The position numbers and the translations under genes were made by a program. A DNA stretch of 64,000 bases from Boseongicola aestuarii (GTDB lineage Bacteria; Pseudomonadota; Alphaproteobacteria; Rhodobacterales; Rhodobacteraceae): contig NZ_FXXQ01000008.1 of assembly GCF_900184815.1 (NCBI RefSeq), positions 1 to 64,000 on the forward strand. Direction: 5' to 3'. This document shows, piece after piece, positions 46,425 through 57,287 of this stretch. Within the stretch, counting starts at the first letter, position 1; every line of letters begins with the position of its first letter. A model generated the notes under the pieces. That model saw nothing but the letters and a program-made list of their open reading frames with translations, was not told the origin of the DNA and did no database searches.

Positions 46425-46661
46425 ATGAGCGATATGAGCGACGATCGGAACCATCAGAAGTCACAGTCGCGACAGGCTCGGCTTGTTTCGGTGGTGATTG
46501 CGTCAACGATGATCCTTTGGATGTTGGCGCAGTTCGTTGGCCGAGAACTGGGGCTTCCCTCTCGCTACGTTTTCCTGTTTGACCTGTTTGCGCTGGCCGG
46601 GTTCTTTTGGGCCCTTGTGGTGACCTGGCAAATCTGGCGTAAACGACGCGACACGGAATGA
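46425..46661 (+). CDS. DUF5337 domain-containing membrane protein
   Basis: A 78-residue protein. Alternative starts are an ATG at 46398 and a second ATG three codons after the chosen one, at 46434. Two helices (SVVIASTMILWMLAQFVG, FLFDLFALAGFFWALVVTW) end in a basic tail. It matches the DUF5337 family of Rhodobacteraceae, which occurs in nuo clusters. Function is unknown. Confidence 0.75.
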   Translation: MSDMSDDRNHQKSQSRQARLVSVVIASTMILWMLAQFVGRELGLPSRYVFLFDLFALAGFFWALVVTWQIWRKRRDTE

Positions 46662-46703
46662 TTTACGGGCAGAGGACATCTCTGCACGAATAACGAGGTA
46701 GAC

Positions 46704-48002
46704 ATGCTCGAAGACAAGGACCGCATCTTCACGAATATCTATGGGATGCACGATCGCACGTTGAAGGGCGCGCAGGCGCGCGGCCATTGGGATGGCACGG
46801 CGGGTATCATCCAGAAGGGGCGCGACTGGATCGTCGATCAGATGAAGGCCTCGGGGCTTCGTGGTCGTGGCGGTGCGGGGTTCCCGACGGGTCTGAAATG
46901 GTCCTTCATGCCGAAGGAAAGCGACGGTCGTCCGAGCTATCTGGTGGTGAATGCCGACGAGAGTGAGCCGGGGACTTGCAAGGACCGCGAGATCATGCGC
47001 CACGATCCGCATACGCTGGTCGAAGGCTGTCTGATTGCGTCTTTCGCGATGCAGGCGCACGCCTGTTATATCTATATTCGTGGCGAATACATCCGCGAGA
47101 AAGAGGCGCTTCAGGCCGCGATCGATGAGGCCTATGACGCTGGTCTGGTGGGCAAGAATGCCGCCGGGTCGGGGTGGGATTTCGACATTTATCTGCATCA
47201 CGGCGCGGGCGCGTATATTTGCGGCGAGGAAACCGCGCTGCTGGAAAGCCTTGAGGGCAAGAAGGGTATGCCGCGGATGAAGCCGCCATTCCCGGCGGGT
47301 GCGGGGCTTTACGGCTGTCCGACGACGGTTAACAACGTTGAATCGATAGCCGTTGTGCCGACCATTCTGCGCCGCGGGCCTGAGTGGTTCGCAGGCTTTG
47401 GGCGTCCCAACAACTCGGGCACCAAGCTGTTTGCGATCTCTGGTCATGTGAACCAGCCCTGTGTGGTCGAAGAGGCAATGTCGATTTCGTTCGAAGAACT
47501 GATCGAACGTCATTGCGGTGGTATTCGCGGCGGCTGGAAAAACCTGAAAGCGGTGATTCCGGGTGGATCGTCGGTGCCGTGTATTCCCGGCAAGGTGATG
47601 AAAGAAGACGCGATCATGGATTTCGACTGGCTGCGCGAACAGCGGTCGGGGCTGGGAACGGCCGCCGTGATCGTGATGGACAACGACACCGATATCATCA
47701 AGGCGATTTGGCGCTTGTCGAAGTTCTACAAGCACGAAAGCTGTGGTCAGTGTACGCCTTGCCGCGAGGGTACGGGCTGGATGATGCGCGTGATGGATCG
47801 ACTGGTGCGCGGCGACGCCGAACCGCACGAGATCGACATGCTGCTGGATGTGACAAAGCAGGTCGAAGGGCACACGATCTGCGCCCTTGGAGATGCGGCG
47901 GCTTGGCCGATTCAGGGGTTGATCCGCCATTTCCGCGATGAGATCGAGGACCGGATCAAACATAAGCGGTCGGGGCGGTCATCGGTCGTGGCGGCGGAGT
48001 AA
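46704..48002 (+). CDS. nuoF: NADH-quinone oxidoreductase subunit F
   Basis: A 432-residue subunit binding FMN, NADH and cluster N3. Motifs are [16 protein letters not shown] (NADH), [33 protein letters not shown] (FMN) and the cluster motif [13 protein letters not shown] (about residues 350-365). It follows the DUF5337 gene by 42 bases with a GAGG-type site. Confidence 0.97.
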   Translation: MLEDKDRIFTNIYGMHDRTLKGAQARGHWDGTAGIIQKGRDWIVDQMKASGLRGRGGAGFPTGLKWSFMPKESDGRPSYLVVNADESEPGTCKDREIMRHDPHTLVEGCLIASFAMQAHACYIYIRGEYIREKEALQAAIDEAYDAGLVGKNAAGSGWDFDIYLHHGAGAYICGEETALLESLEGKKGMPRMKPPFPAGAGLYGCPTTVNNVESIAVVPTILRRGPEWFAGFGRPNNSGTKLFAISGHVNQPCVVEEAMSISFEELIERHCGGIRGGWKNLKAVIPGGSSVPCIPGKVMKEDAIMDFDWLREQRSGLGTAAVIVMDNDTDIIKAIWRLSKFYKHESCGQCTPCREGTGWMMRVMDRLVRGDAEPHEIDMLLDVTKQVEGHTICALGDAAAWPIQGLIRHFRDEIEDRIKHKRSGRSSVVAAE

Positions 48003-48213
48003 TCCTTCAAAAACGATGAAAACCTGATATTTACGGCAGATCCCTAGGGTGTGCCGTCCAGGTGACGTAGCGTGATTTTGCTCTCTTAAGGGCACATTTA
48101 CCTGTGACATTTAGGAAAAATGGATTACTTCCACCTTGGGGAAGCTGGTCAAAGCTGCGCGGGACCCCGGGTTTGGCATAAAAAAGCTTCGGGGCAGGCG
48201 ACGGGACGACTTT

Positions 48214-48498
48214 ATGTACATAGCTTTTGCGTTTTTGCAGATTGGCATGGCGACGGCCTGTCTTTTTTTCGTGACCAGTTCAACGGTGAAGCCGATGTGG
48301 TCTTCGATTGCGTTCATTCTGACCGGACTGGTGTTCTTCGGAAACGGCCTGCGCGTTGCGCTTGATATGTTCGGCAGTGATTTCGCCTTTTACCTGCACA
48401 GTATGGTTTTCCCTTACGCGTCCGGTGCGATGGTTGCGTTGTTGTTCGTGACCGGATCAATTCTTGCCTATCGCGCGTTGAGCGGCGGCAAGCTTTGA
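48214..48498 (+). CDS. Hypothetical membrane protein after nuoF
   Basis: A 94-residue protein with three hydrophobic helices (YIAFAFLQIGMATACLFF; SIAFILTGLVFFGNGL; SGAMVALLFVTGSILAYR). The ATG at 48214 was chosen; a TTG at 48136 would add a basic 26-residue tail. No family is recognised. It is preceded by a 211-base gap without other genes. Confidence 0.6.
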   Translation: MYIAFAFLQIGMATACLFFVTSSTVKPMWSSIAFILTGLVFFGNGLRVALDMFGSDFAFYLHSMVFPYASGAMVALLFVTGSILAYRALSGGKL

Positions 48499-48508
48499 GG
48501 ACAGGCGG

Positions 48509-48736
48509 ATGATCCGTTTCTGGGACGGATTTCTGAGTGCCCTGGGGGCCTTTCTGACATTGATCTTGATCGGCGTGCCCTTGTGGGGCGCGGTTTCGGC
48601 GCTGCGGGCTGACCTTTTGCCGGTTTGGGCATGGGGACCCGTGGTGGGTCTGGGATTTGTCGGACTGGTGATGGCGGGCGCGTTTCTGCGCAAGGCCGGA
48701 CGGGGTGTTCATCCGCTGCGTGACAGGCGCCGGTAA
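48509..48736 (+). CDS. Small two-helix membrane protein
   Basis: A 75-residue protein. It has two hydrophobic segments (FLSALGAFLTLILIGVPLW; WGPVVGLGFVGLVMAGAFL) and a basic C-terminus. No family is recognised. It lies 10 bases after the previous membrane protein and is coexpressed by position. Confidence 0.6.
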   Translation: MIRFWDGFLSALGAFLTLILIGVPLWGAVSALRADLLPVWAWGPVVGLGFVGLVMAGAFLRKAGRGVHPLRDRRR

Positions 48737-48984
48737 AGACGAATCCGTCATGAGGCGTAACGTACTTCACGGGCTTTCCGGACAGCCTTGAATGGCGTGA
48801 AATTCAACCATATCAGATGATTAGGCGATTGGTATCTGCTGGCGCACGGCAGGAAAACGCTCACATTCTGGGGATTGTGTGTCACTTCGTGATGGCGGCC
48901 TCAACATTTGCAGGCAAGCGTTCTATATCAAGGTGGACAAGCGGGGAGCGGGACCCGGATTGTCGAAAAACGAGCAGGTAAAAC

Positions 48985-49395
48985 GTGAACGAATTTGTTA
49001 AAAAGCTGGGAATTCTGGCTGTCGCGGTGTCGATATCGACGCCTGTGGCAGCGCTTGAGCCATTGCATCAAAACCGCACCGTGGTCTCGGGCTTTTATGC
49101 GATGGGCCTTGCAGACATCGTGCGTCGCAACTGCGACGAGATCGCGCCGCGCTATTTGCGGGCATACAATTACCTCAAAGCCTTGGAAAAATACGCGCTG
49201 GATGCGGGCTATACCCCTGCTCAGATTGAGGAATTGACGGACAATCGCGAGGAAAAACAAAAGCTTAAGGGGCGTATTGAAGCCGATCTGGCGAAACGGG
49301 GCGCCACGGCCGAAACGCCGCAAGGGTATTGCACTGTTGGCCGCGAAGAAATAGCCAAGAACAGTGCGGCAGGTCGCCTGCTTCGCGCAAAATGA
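48985..49395 (+). CDS. DUF5333 domain-containing secreted protein
   Basis: A 136-residue protein with a GTG start and a signal peptide (KKLGILAVAVSISTPVAALE, cleaved near residue 22). The mature helical part with NCDEIAPRYLRAYNYLKALEK and one pair of cysteines (RRNCDE, GYCTVG) matches DUF5333, a Rhodobacterales family found in nuo clusters. Function is unknown. It precedes nuoG by 48 bases. Confidence 0.8.
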   Translation: MNEFVKKLGILAVAVSISTPVAALEPLHQNRTVVSGFYAMGLADIVRRNCDEIAPRYLRAYNYLKALEKYALDAGYTPAQIEELTDNREEKQKLKGRIEADLAKRGATAETPQGYCTVGREEIAKNSAAGRLLRAK

Positions 49396-49443
49396 CACGT
49401 CGCCCGGACGCGAGGCGGCGGAACCTAAGGGAACCGAAGTCTA

Positions 49444-51453
49444 ATGTCCGATCTGAGAAAGATCATCATCGACGACAAGGAAGTCGAAGTTGATCCGGCA
49501 CTGACGCTGATTCAGGCCTGCGAGCAGGCCGGGATCGAAATTCCGAGATTCTGCTATCACGAGCGTTTGTCCATCGCGGGCAACTGCCGGATGTGTCTGG
49601 TCGAAGTTGTGGGCGGGCCGCCAAAGCCCGCCGCGTCCTGTGCGATGCAGGTCAAGGATTTGCGCCCCGGCCCGGAAGGGCAGCCGCCTGTCGTGAAGAC
49701 CAAGTCTCCGATGGTGAAGAAGGCGCGCGAAGGCGTGATGGAGTTTCTGCTGATCAACCACCCGCTGGAATGCCCGATTTGCGATCAGGGCGGCGAGTGC
49801 GATTTGCAGGATCAGGCGATGGCTTACGGCGTGGATTTCTCGCGCTATCGGGAACCCAAGCGGGCTTCGGACAACATGGATTTGGGGCCTTTGGTCGGCA
49901 CCGCCATGACGCGCTGTATTTCGTGTACGCGGTGTGTGCGGTTTATCACCGAAGTCGCGGGCATGCCCGAGTTGGGGCAGACGGGCCGTGGTGAGGATTC
50001 CGAGATTACTTCATATCTGGGGCAGACGCTGGATAGCGAGTTGCAGGGCAATATCGTTGATCTTTGCCCCGTGGGGGCTTTGACGTCGAAGCCTTATGCG
50101 TTCACGGCGCGTCCGTGGGAGCTGACGAAGACCGAGACAATCGATGTGATGGACGCGCTTGGGTCGAATATTCGGGTCGACACCAAGGGACGCGAAGTCA
50201 TGCGGATCTTGCCGCGCAATCATGATGGCGTGAACGAAGAATGGTTGTCGGACAAGTCGCGTTATGCCTGGGACGGTTTGAGGCGTCAGCGGTTGGACAC
50301 GCCTTACATTCGCGAGAATGGCAAGTTGCGCGCAGCGAGCTGGCCGGAAGCGCTAGGCGCTGCTGCGGCGGCGATGTCGGGCAAGAAAGTTGCCGGGCTG
50401 ATCGGTGATCTGGCTCCGGTTGAAGCGGCGTTTGCTTTGAAGGAATTGATCGAGGGTCAGGGCGGCTCGGTCGAGTGCCGTGTTGACGGCGCTGATCTGC
50501 CTGTCGGGAACCGGTCGGGTTATGCCGGGACGGCGGCAATCGAGGATATCGATACGGCTGAAGCGATCATGCTGGTCGGCGCGAACCCACGGGCCGAAGC
50601 GCCTGTGCTGAACGCCCGGATCCGCAAGGCCTGGGCCAAAGGGGCCAAGGTTGGTGTCGTCGGTGAAGCGGTTGATCTGACTTATGATTATTTCCATCTG
50701 GGCACTGGCCGCGATGGTTTGCGGGCCCTGCGTGATGGTGATCCGACGGACGCTTTGGGACGCAATTCGCTTGTGATCGTCGGCATGGGCGCGCTTTTGA
50801 GCGATGGTGCCTTGGCCGATGCGATGGCGTTTGCCGAAAAGACCGAGTCGAAACTCCTTGTGCTTCACACGGCGGCGTCGCGCGTTGGCGCGATGGATGT
50901 GGGGGCGGTGACCGAGGGTGGCGTGTCGGCGGCATTGGACGGAGCCGATGTTGTTTACAATCTGGGCGCGGACGAAATCGAGATCGCGGCGGGTGCCACG
51001 GTGATCTATCAGGGCAGCCACGGCGACCGCGGTGCGCATCGTGCGGATATCGTGCTGCCAAGTGCCGCATGGACCGAAGAAAACGGGCTGTTCGTCAACA
51101 CCGAAGGGCGGCCACAGCTTGCGCTGCGCGCGTCGTTCCCTCCGGGACAGGCCAAGGAAAGCTGGGCGATCCTTCGGGCGTTGTCGGCTGAACTGGGCGC
51201 GACGTTGCCGTATGATTCACTGGCGCAACTGCGTGCCAGGATGGTCGAGGCGGCACCGCATCTGAAGGAAATCGATCAGGTGCCACAGAACGAATGGGTG
51301 CCGGTTCAGAACACAAATACGGCTGACGGTGACTTCCACGCGGTGGTGAAGGATCACTATCTGACGAACCCGATCCTGCGGGCTGCGCCTTTGATGGGCG
51401 AGTTGCAGGCCGGGGCGCGCGAGCGGAAAGCCGGGAAACTGGCGGCAGAATAA
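49444..51453 (+). CDS. nuoG: NADH-quinone oxidoreductase subunit G
   Basis: A 669-residue subunit. The N-terminal 2Fe-2S and 4Fe-4S ligands are [40 protein letters not shown] and [10 protein letters not shown], followed by a molybdopterin-dehydrogenase-like domain without the cofactor. The fourth (N7) cluster site is not apparent. Shorter than E. coli NuoG (about 900), as typical for alphaproteobacteria. Confidence 0.97.
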   Translation: MSDLRKIIIDDKEVEVDPALTLIQACEQAGIEIPRFCYHERLSIAGNCRMCLVEVVGGPPKPAASCAMQVKDLRPGPEGQPPVVKTKSPMVKKAREGVMEFLLINHPLECPICDQGGECDLQDQAMAYGVDFSRYREPKRASDNMDLGPLVGTAMTRCISCTRCVRFITEVAGMPELGQTGRGEDSEITSYLGQTLDSELQGNIVDLCPVGALTSKPYAFTARPWELTKTETIDVMDALGSNIRVDTKGREVMRILPRNHDGVNEEWLSDKSRYAWDGLRRQRLDTPYIRENGKLRAASWPEALGAAAAAMSGKKVAGLIGDLAPVEAAFALKELIEGQGGSVECRVDGADLPVGNRSGYAGTAAIEDIDTAEAIMLVGANPRAEAPVLNARIRKAWAKGAKVGVVGEAVDLTYDYFHLGTGRDGLRALRDGDPTDALGRNSLVIVGMGALLSDGALADAMAFAEKTESKLLVLHTAASRVGAMDVGAVTEGGVSAALDGADVVYNLGADEIEIAAGATVIYQGSHGDRGAHRADIVLPSAAWTEENGLFVNTEGRPQLALRASFPPGQAKESWAILRALSAELGATLPYDSLAQLRARMVEAAPHLKEIDQVPQNEWVPVQNTNTADGDFHAVVKDHYLTNPILRAAPLMGELQAGARERKAGKLAAE

Positions 51454-51469
51454 GGCGGCGCCGGGTCTG

Positions 51470-51513
51470 GTTCTTTGGGCCCGGATGCTGTTTATAAGAC
51501 ATGTTCAAAGAAC
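51470..51513. repeat. 8-bp inverted repeat in the nuoG-nuoH gap
   Basis: GTTCTTTG (51470-51477) is the exact reverse complement of CAAAGAAC (51506-51513), separated by 28 bases. It sits in the 102-base gap, the largest within the second half of the operon. It could be an RNA stem or a protein site. Confidence 0.45.
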
Positions 51514-51555
51514 GGGACGTAACATCGTCCAAAGGAACGAAAAAGTTGGGGACGC

Positions 51556-52593
51556 ATGGCTGACTTTCTGAGCACACCTCTGGGCATTCTGGTGACCGTC
51601 ATGGCACAGGTGCTTTTGGTCATCGGTTTTGTGATGGTCTCACTGTTGTTCCTGGTCTACGGCGACCGGAAGATCTGGGCAGCTGTCCAGATGCGGCGCG
51701 GACCGAACGTGGTGGGCCCTTGGGGCATTCTGCAGACGGTTGCCGACGCGTTGAAATACGTCGTCAAAGAGATCGTGATCCCGGCGGGCGCGGATCGACC
51801 CGTATTTATTCTGGCACCGATGACGTCTTTCGTTCTTGCGATGATCGCCTGGGCGGTGATCCCATTCAGTGACACATGGGTGCTGGCCGATCTGAACGTT
51901 GCGATCCTTTATGTTTTCGCGATTTCATCGCTTGAGGTTTACGGCGTTATCATGGGTGGATGGGCGTCGAACTCGAAGTATCCATTCCTTGGCTCTCTTC
52001 GCTCGGCCGCGCAGATGATTTCCTATGAGGTCTCGCTGGGTCTGATCATCATCGGTGTGATCCTGACTACTGGGTCGATGAATTTCGGTGATATCGTACA
52101 GGCGCAGGATGGTAACTGGGGCATCTTCAGCTGGTACTGGCTGCCGCATTTTCCGATGGTTTTCCTGTTCTTTATCAGCGCCTTGGCGGAAACGAACCGG
52201 CCACCCTTCGACTTGCCGGAGGCGGAGTCGGAACTGGTCGCAGGCTATCAGGTGGAATATTCCTCGACGCCGTTCCTGTTATTCATGGCCGGTGAGTACA
52301 TCGCGATTTTCCTGATGTGCGCGCTGATGTCCCTGTTGTTCTTCGGCGGCTGGTTGTCCCCGATCCCATTCATCCCGGACAGCCCGTTGTGGATGGTCGC
52401 CAAGATGGCGTTCTTCTTCTTCATCTTCGCGATGGTGAAGGCGATCGTGCCACGCTATCGCTATGACCAGCTGATGCGTCTGGGCTGGAAATGGTTCTTG
52501 CCGTTCTCGCTGATCTGGGTGGTCCTGGTGGCGTTCTTTGCAAAATTTGAGCTGTTCGGCGGCGCCTATGCCCGCTGGGCCGTGGGAGGGTAA
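51556..52593 (+). CDS. nuoH: NADH-quinone oxidoreductase subunit H
   Basis: A 345-residue membrane subunit with eight or nine helices. It has [23 protein letters not shown], the conserved [12 protein letters not shown] and the [20 protein letters not shown] quinone-chamber loop. It precedes nuoI after 3 bases. Confidence 0.97.
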   Translation: MADFLSTPLGILVTVMAQVLLVIGFVMVSLLFLVYGDRKIWAAVQMRRGPNVVGPWGILQTVADALKYVVKEIVIPAGADRPVFILAPMTSFVLAMIAWAVIPFSDTWVLADLNVAILYVFAISSLEVYGVIMGGWASNSKYPFLGSLRSAAQMISYEVSLGLIIIGVILTTGSMNFGDIVQAQDGNWGIFSWYWLPHFPMVFLFFISALAETNRPPFDLPEAESELVAGYQVEYSSTPFLLFMAGEYIAIFLMCALMSLLFFGGWLSPIPFIPDSPLWMVAKMAFFFFIFAMVKAIVPRYRYDQLMRLGWKWFLPFSLIWVVLVAFFAKFELFGGAYARWAVGG

Positions 52594-52596
52594 GTC

Positions 52597-53091
52597 ATGA
52601 CCCAAATCGACTGGAACAGGGCGGGACGGTATTTCCTGCTGCTGGACATGCTGAATGGCTTCAAATTGGGGTTGAAGTATTTCTTCGCGCCGAAGGCCAC
52701 GATCAACTACCCGCATGAAAAGGGCTATCTGAGCCCGCGTTTTCGCGGCGAGCATGCGTTGCGTCGTTATCCGAACGGCGAGGAACGCTGCATTGCCTGC
52801 AAGCTGTGCGAAGCGGTTTGTCCCGCGCAGGCGATTACGATTGATGCCGAGCCGCGCGATGACGGGTCGCGCCGCACGACGCGCTATGACATCGACATGA
52901 CCAAGTGCATCTACTGCGGTTTCTGTCAGGAAGCCTGTCCGGTGGATGCGATTGTCGAGGGGCCGAATTTCGAGTTTTCGACCGAAACGCGCGAGGAGCT
53001 TTTCTACGACAAGGCCAAGCTTCTGGACAACGGCGAACGCTGGGAAGCCGAGATTGCCCGCAACCTTGAAATAGATGCGCCATACCGATGA
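52597..53091 (+). CDS. nuoI: NADH-quinone oxidoreductase subunit I
   Basis: A 164-residue ferredoxin-type subunit with two 4Fe-4S clusters: [16 protein letters not shown] and [16 protein letters not shown]. It passes electrons from NuoG to NuoB. The stop overlaps the next gene by ATGA (53088-53091). Confidence 0.97.
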   Translation: MTQIDWNRAGRYFLLLDMLNGFKLGLKYFFAPKATINYPHEKGYLSPRFRGEHALRRYPNGEERCIACKLCEAVCPAQAITIDAEPRDDGSRRTTRYDIDMTKCIYCGFCQEACPVDAIVEGPNFEFSTETREELFYDKAKLLDNGERWEAEIARNLEIDAPYR

Positions 53092-53492
53092 CAGATCCAA
53101 ACAACCCTTTCGAGGCCATGATGAAAATGAGCCAGGACTGGGCGAAATCGCTCAACCCGGCATTGGAATCCTTTACGCCGAAAGGTTTCGAGGCCCTCTG
53201 GCCGACGATGCCGAAGGATGTAATGGAAGGCATCATGGGTAAGACGTTCAATCCCGAGGGATTGGATTCCAAGACCAAGCTTTTGCTGACGTTGGGGGCA
53301 CTGACGATTTTGGGTGCGCAGGCCGAAGCTCAGATCAGAATGACAGTGCGCCACGCGATCGAAGCAGGCGCGACCAAGCAGGAGATCGCGGAGACCATCG
53401 CATTGGTCGGTGTGTTCGGCGGCGTACCTGCAATGACCAAAGCGATGGAACTTGCCAGTTCGGTGATGGATGCCGAAGGCGGGGAGGACTGA
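53088..53492 (+). CDS. Carboxymuconolactone decarboxylase-like protein (between nuoI and nuoJ)
   Basis: A 134-residue helical protein of the CMD family: [24 protein letters not shown], then [20 protein letters not shown]. The AhpD-type CxxC redox site is absent, so a redox role is unlikely. The N-terminus has an extra about 60-residue segment. It is translated with nuoI and nuoJ by four-base and TGATG overlaps. Function within the operon is unknown. Confidence 0.8.
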   Translation: MTDPNNPFEAMMKMSQDWAKSLNPALESFTPKGFEALWPTMPKDVMEGIMGKTFNPEGLDSKTKLLLTLGALTILGAQAEAQIRMTVRHAIEAGATKQEIAETIALVGVFGGVPAMTKAMELASSVMDAEGGED

Positions 53493-54106
53493 TGACCGCG
53501 ACTGTTTTTGCCTTCTACCTGTTCGCTTTGTCCTGTGTGACGGGCGGGTTTTTCACGGTGATCTCGCGCAACCCGGTGCATTCGGTGTTGTGGCTGATTC
53601 TGGCGTTCCTGTCGGCGGCGGGGTTGTTCGTGCTGTTGGGTGCTGAGTTCGTGGCGATGCTGTTGATCATCGTTTACGTCGGCGCGGTGGCGGTGTTGTT
53701 CCTGTTCGTGGTGATGATGCTGGATGTCGATTTCGCGGAATTGAAGGCGGAAATGACGAAGTATCTGCCGTTGTCACTGATGATCGGTCTGGTCTTGATG
53801 ATGCAGTTGGCGATTGCTTTCGGCGTCTGGAAGACGGCTGAGGGAGTCGAGATCGGAACGGTGCCGGACGCGATTGCGGGTGGCGGTGAGCATAACACTC
53901 AGGCGCTTGGTCTGGTGCTTTACGATCAGTATTTCCTGTTGTTCCAGTTGTCGGGTCTGATCCTGTTGGTGGCGATGATCGGGGCGATTGTCCTGACGCT
54001 GCGGCATCGGGTCGACGTCAAGCGGCAGGATCCGTTGCAGCAAATGTACCGCGATCCCGGAAAGGCGATGGTTATGAAGGACATCAAGCCGGGGCAGGGT
54101 CTGTAA
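53492..54106 (+). CDS. nuoJ: NADH-quinone oxidoreductase subunit J
   Basis: A 204-residue membrane subunit with five helices: [40 protein letters not shown] and a long C-terminal soluble tail ([16 protein letters not shown]). It overlaps the CMD-like gene (TGATG). Confidence 0.96.
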   Translation: MTATVFAFYLFALSCVTGGFFTVISRNPVHSVLWLILAFLSAAGLFVLLGAEFVAMLLIIVYVGAVAVLFLFVVMMLDVDFAELKAEMTKYLPLSLMIGLVLMMQLAIAFGVWKTAEGVEIGTVPDAIAGGGEHNTQALGLVLYDQYFLLFQLSGLILLVAMIGAIVLTLRHRVDVKRQDPLQQMYRDPGKAMVMKDIKPGQGL

Positions 54107-54109
54107 TTC

Positions 54110-54841
54110 ATGGCGCAACGCGGCGGCATATTCACGGCATTTCGCAACATCTTCCGGTTTGCAATCTGGGCGCTGGCGGGTTTGCTGGTGGCGGCGCTAT
54201 GGTTCAATTGGCAGGCGGGCGATGACGTCGTGGCGGTTGCGCCGGATGTCGTGCTGCCCGAGATCGGTGCCGATGCCGCGCCGGTGACCGAAGCTGTCGA
54301 GGAAACCGCTGAAGAGGCCGTCGAGGAAGCACCCGAGATCAGTGACCCGGTTGCGGACGTGGTGGAAGAGGCCGCTGACGCGGCTGACGCTGCGGCGGAT
54401 GAGGTCGAAGAGGCTGTCGCGGATGTGGCCGAGGCTGTCGAGGCTGTCGAAGACACCGTGGCCGAGGTCGTCGAGACGGTGGAAGAAGCAACCGACGCCG
54501 TGCAAGAGGGTGTTGTGGAAGCGGTAGAAGACGCTTCAACCGACGCGACCCCGACCGACACGACCACCATTTCGATCCCCGGCACCGACACTTCATTCAC
54601 ATTGATAAACGCCTTTCGCCGTGACAACGGCTTGATCGAGGCGACCACCGAGCAACTGACGGGCGGCACCGGCGCAACCTTGTGGCTGATAAGCTGCGCA
54701 CCCCTGGCGGTGGGCGAGATCGCCACGGGGCCAAGTGCCGGCGAATTGAGCCCGCGCGTCGACGCCCCCGAGATGACGGAAATTACCCTGAGCGATGCGC
54801 GCGCGATGATCGCCGCGACCGCCTGTGGTGTGATGAGATGA
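54110..54841 (+). CDS. Hypothetical membrane-anchored acidic repeat protein
   Basis: A 243-residue protein. One N-terminal helix (about 14-35) is followed by a long Ala/Glu/Val/Asp heptad-like stretch (residues about 55-145, runs such as EVEEAVADVAEAVEAVEDTV). It ends in a C-terminal domain with a cysteine pair (LISCAPLA, TACGVMR). The stretch should form a long acidic helix or coiled coil. It is placed between nuoJ and nuoK; no family is recognised. Confidence 0.65.
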   Translation: MAQRGGIFTAFRNIFRFAIWALAGLLVAALWFNWQAGDDVVAVAPDVVLPEIGADAAPVTEAVEETAEEAVEEAPEISDPVADVVEEAADAADAAADEVEEAVADVAEAVEAVEDTVAEVVETVEEATDAVQEGVVEAVEDASTDATPTDTTTISIPGTDTSFTLINAFRRDNGLIEATTEQLTGGTGATLWLISCAPLAVGEIATGPSAGELSPRVDAPEMTEITLSDARAMIAATACGVMR

Positions 54842-54858
54842 AAGACGGAAAGTAGCCT

Positions 54859-55164
54859 ATGATCGGACTTGAACATTATCTCACGGTGGCGGCGACGCTG
54901 TTCGTCATTGGGATCTTCGGCATCTTTCTGAACAGGAAGAACGTCATCATTCTGTTGATGTCGATCGAGCTGATGCTTTTGGCGGTGAACATCAATCTGG
55001 TGGCCTTTTCGGCGTATCTGGCGGACCTCACGGGTCAGGTGTTCACGCTGTTCGTTCTGACGGTTGCTGCGGCTGAGGCCGCGATTGGTCTGGCGATCCT
55101 CGTCTGCTTCTTTAGAAACCGCGGCACGATTGACGTTGAAGACGTCAACGTGATGAAGGGGTAA
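54859..55164 (+). CDS. nuoK: NADH-quinone oxidoreductase subunit K
   Basis: A 101-residue subunit with three helices. Conserved [21 protein letters not shown] carries the proton-path glutamate. Ends [16 protein letters not shown]. It follows the acidic repeat protein by 17 bases. Confidence 0.97.
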   Translation: MIGLEHYLTVAATLFVIGIFGIFLNRKNVIILLMSIELMLLAVNINLVAFSAYLADLTGQVFTLFVLTVAAAEAAIGLAILVCFFRNRGTIDVEDVNVMKG

Positions 55165-55169
55165 GGGAC

Positions 55170-57287
55170 ATGGAAACCATCATCCTTTTCTCTCCGCTTG
55201 TCGGTGCTTTGATCTGCGGGTTTGGCTGGAAGCTTATCGGTGAGAAGGCCGCGCAGTATACGGCGACTGGCTTCTTGTTCCTTGCGTGTTTCCTGTCGTG
55301 GATCGTGTTCCTGACGTTCAACGGCGAAACGCAGCAAATTCAGATTTTGCGTTGGATCGAGTCAGGGTCTTTGTCGACGGACTGGGCCATTCGGCTGGAC
55401 CGGCTGACGGCGATCATGTTGATCGTGATTACGTCCGTCTCGGCACTCGTGCACCTTTATTCCTTCGGCTACATGGCGCACGACGAGAATTTCGACGACG
55501 CAAAGGAAAGCTATCGCCCGCGCTTCTTTGCCTATCTGTCGTTCTTTACCTTCGCGATGCTGATGCTGGTGACAGCCGACAACCTTGTGCAGATGTTCTT
55601 TGGCTGGGAAGGCGTGGGCCTGGCGTCCTATTTGTTGATCGGCTTTTACTTCCGCAAGCCAAGCGCGAATGCCGCGGCGATCAAGGCGTTTGTGGTCAAC
55701 CGTGTGGGTGACTTTGGCTTTGCTCTGGGCATTTTCGCGATCTTCTTCATGGTCGACTCGATCCGCTTTGACGATATTTTCGCCGCTGCTCCTGAGTTGG
55801 CCGAGGCGAAGATCAGCTTTCTTTGGACCGAGTGGAATGCGATTGAGCTGATTTGCGTGCTGCTGTTCATCGGCGCGATGGGCAAGTCTGCGCAGTTCAT
55901 CCTGCACACATGGCTGCCGGACGCGATGGAAGGCCCGACGCCCGTGTCGGCTCTGATCCACGCCGCGACCATGGTGACGGCGGGTGTGTTCCTTGTCTGC
56001 CGGATGTCTCCGCTGATGGAATTCGCGCCAATGGCGACGAACTTCATCATCATCATGGGCGCGGTCACGGCGTTTTTTGCCGCGACCGTGGGTCTGGTTC
56101 AGAACGATATCAAACGCGTTATCGCCTATTCGACCTGTTCGCAGCTTGGGTACATGTTCGTGGCCGCTGGCGTCGGAGTTTATTCCGTCGCGATGTTCCA
56201 CCTTCTGACGCACGCGTTCTTCAAGGCGATGTTGTTCCTTGGGGCCGGATCCGTGATCCACGGGATGCACCACGAGCAGGACATGCGAAACTATGGCGGT
56301 CTGCGCCACAAGATGCCTTACACATTCTGGGCGATGATGATCGGCACGCTGGCGATTACGGGCGTGGGTATTCCGTTGCTCTATATCGGGTTCCCGGTCG
56401 GTTTTGCCGGGTTCGTGTCCAAGGATGCGATCATCGAGAGCGCCTTTGCGGCGACCGATCCTGCGGCGCGCTTTGCGTTCTGGTCACTGGTCGTGGCGGC
56501 GCTGTTCACCAGTTTCTACAGCTGGCGCCTGATGTTCATGACGTTTTACGGCGAGCCGCGCGGCGACAAGCATACCCATGAGCACGCGCATGAAAGCCCG
56601 ATGACCATGGTGGCACCCTTGGGCGTGCTGGCGATCGGGGCGATTTTTGCGGGCATGGTCTGGTACAAGCCATTCTTTGGCAGCGAGGAAGCGGTCGACA
56701 AGTTCTTTGGCGTCACGAAGTCGGAAGAGCACGCGCAGGTTCTGATGATCGGAGCGGCCTACGCTGCGACCGAGACCGCCGATGATACTCATGGCGAAGC
56801 CAAGGACGACCACGACGCTGTGGCGGCCGTTCCGGGGCAGGGCGCCTTGTATCGCGCGCCGGACAATCACGTGTTGCACGATGCGCATTACGTACCGGTT
56901 TGGGTCAAACTGAGCCCGTTCTTTGCGATGCTGATCGGTTTCCTGACGGCTTATCAATTCTATATCCGCCAGCCCGACTGGCCGGGGAAACTGGCTGAAA
57001 ACCAGAAGCATCTGTATCAGTTCCTGCTGAACAAATGGTACGTGGACGAGATTTACGACTTCCTGTTCGTGAAGCCTGCGATGTGGCTGGGCCGGTTCCT
57101 GTGGAAGAAGGGCGACGGCAATGTCATCGACGGAGGCCTCAATGGGCTGGCGATGGGCGTTGTGCCGTTTTTCACGCGGCTCGCCGGACGGGCGCAGTCG
57201 GGATACATCTTCACTTACGCCTTCTGGATGGTGATCGGGATCGCGTTTCTGATCACATGGATGACGCTGTCGGGGGGAGCTGAATAA
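55170..57287 (+). CDS. nuoL: NADH-quinone oxidoreductase subunit L
   Basis: A 705-residue antiporter-like subunit with about sixteen helices. Typical segments are [47 protein letters not shown] and [15 protein letters not shown] histidine-rich loop ([14 protein letters not shown], about residues 463-476) lies in a soluble loop. The stop TAATG overlaps nuoM. Confidence 0.97.
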   Translation: METIILFSPLVGALICGFGWKLIGEKAAQYTATGFLFLACFLSWIVFLTFNGETQQIQILRWIESGSLSTDWAIRLDRLTAIMLIVITSVSALVHLYSFGYMAHDENFDDAKESYRPRFFAYLSFFTFAMLMLVTADNLVQMFFGWEGVGLASYLLIGFYFRKPSANAAAIKAFVVNRVGDFGFALGIFAIFFMVDSIRFDDIFAAAPELAEAKISFLWTEWNAIELICVLLFIGAMGKSAQFILHTWLPDAMEGPTPVSALIHAATMVTAGVFLVCRMSPLMEFAPMATNFIIIMGAVTAFFAATVGLVQNDIKRVIAYSTCSQLGYMFVAAGVGVYSVAMFHLLTHAFFKAMLFLGAGSVIHGMHHEQDMRNYGGLRHKMPYTFWAMMIGTLAITGVGIPLLYIGFPVGFAGFVSKDAIIESAFAATDPAARFAFWSLVVAALFTSFYSWRLMFMTFYGEPRGDKHTHEHAHESPMTMVAPLGVLAIGAIFAGMVWYKPFFGSEEAVDKFFGVTKSEEHAQVLMIGAAYAATETADDTHGEAKDDHDAVAAVPGQGALYRAPDNHVLHDAHYVPVWVKLSPFFAMLIGFLTAYQFYIRQPDWPGKLAENQKHLYQFLLNKWYVDEIYDFLFVKPAMWLGRFLWKKGDGNVIDGGLNGLAMGVVPFFTRLAGRAQSGYIFTYAFWMVIGIAFLITWMTLSGGAE

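Noticed and set aside
48136-48213. TTG start extending the membrane protein after nuoF
   Set aside because: It is possible, but it lacks a clear ribosome site and gives a basic tail not seen in similar small membrane proteins. Noted as an alternative only.
55362-56309. Minus-strand frame opposite nuoL
   Set aside because: It lies within a confident nuoL frame and has no recognisable domains.
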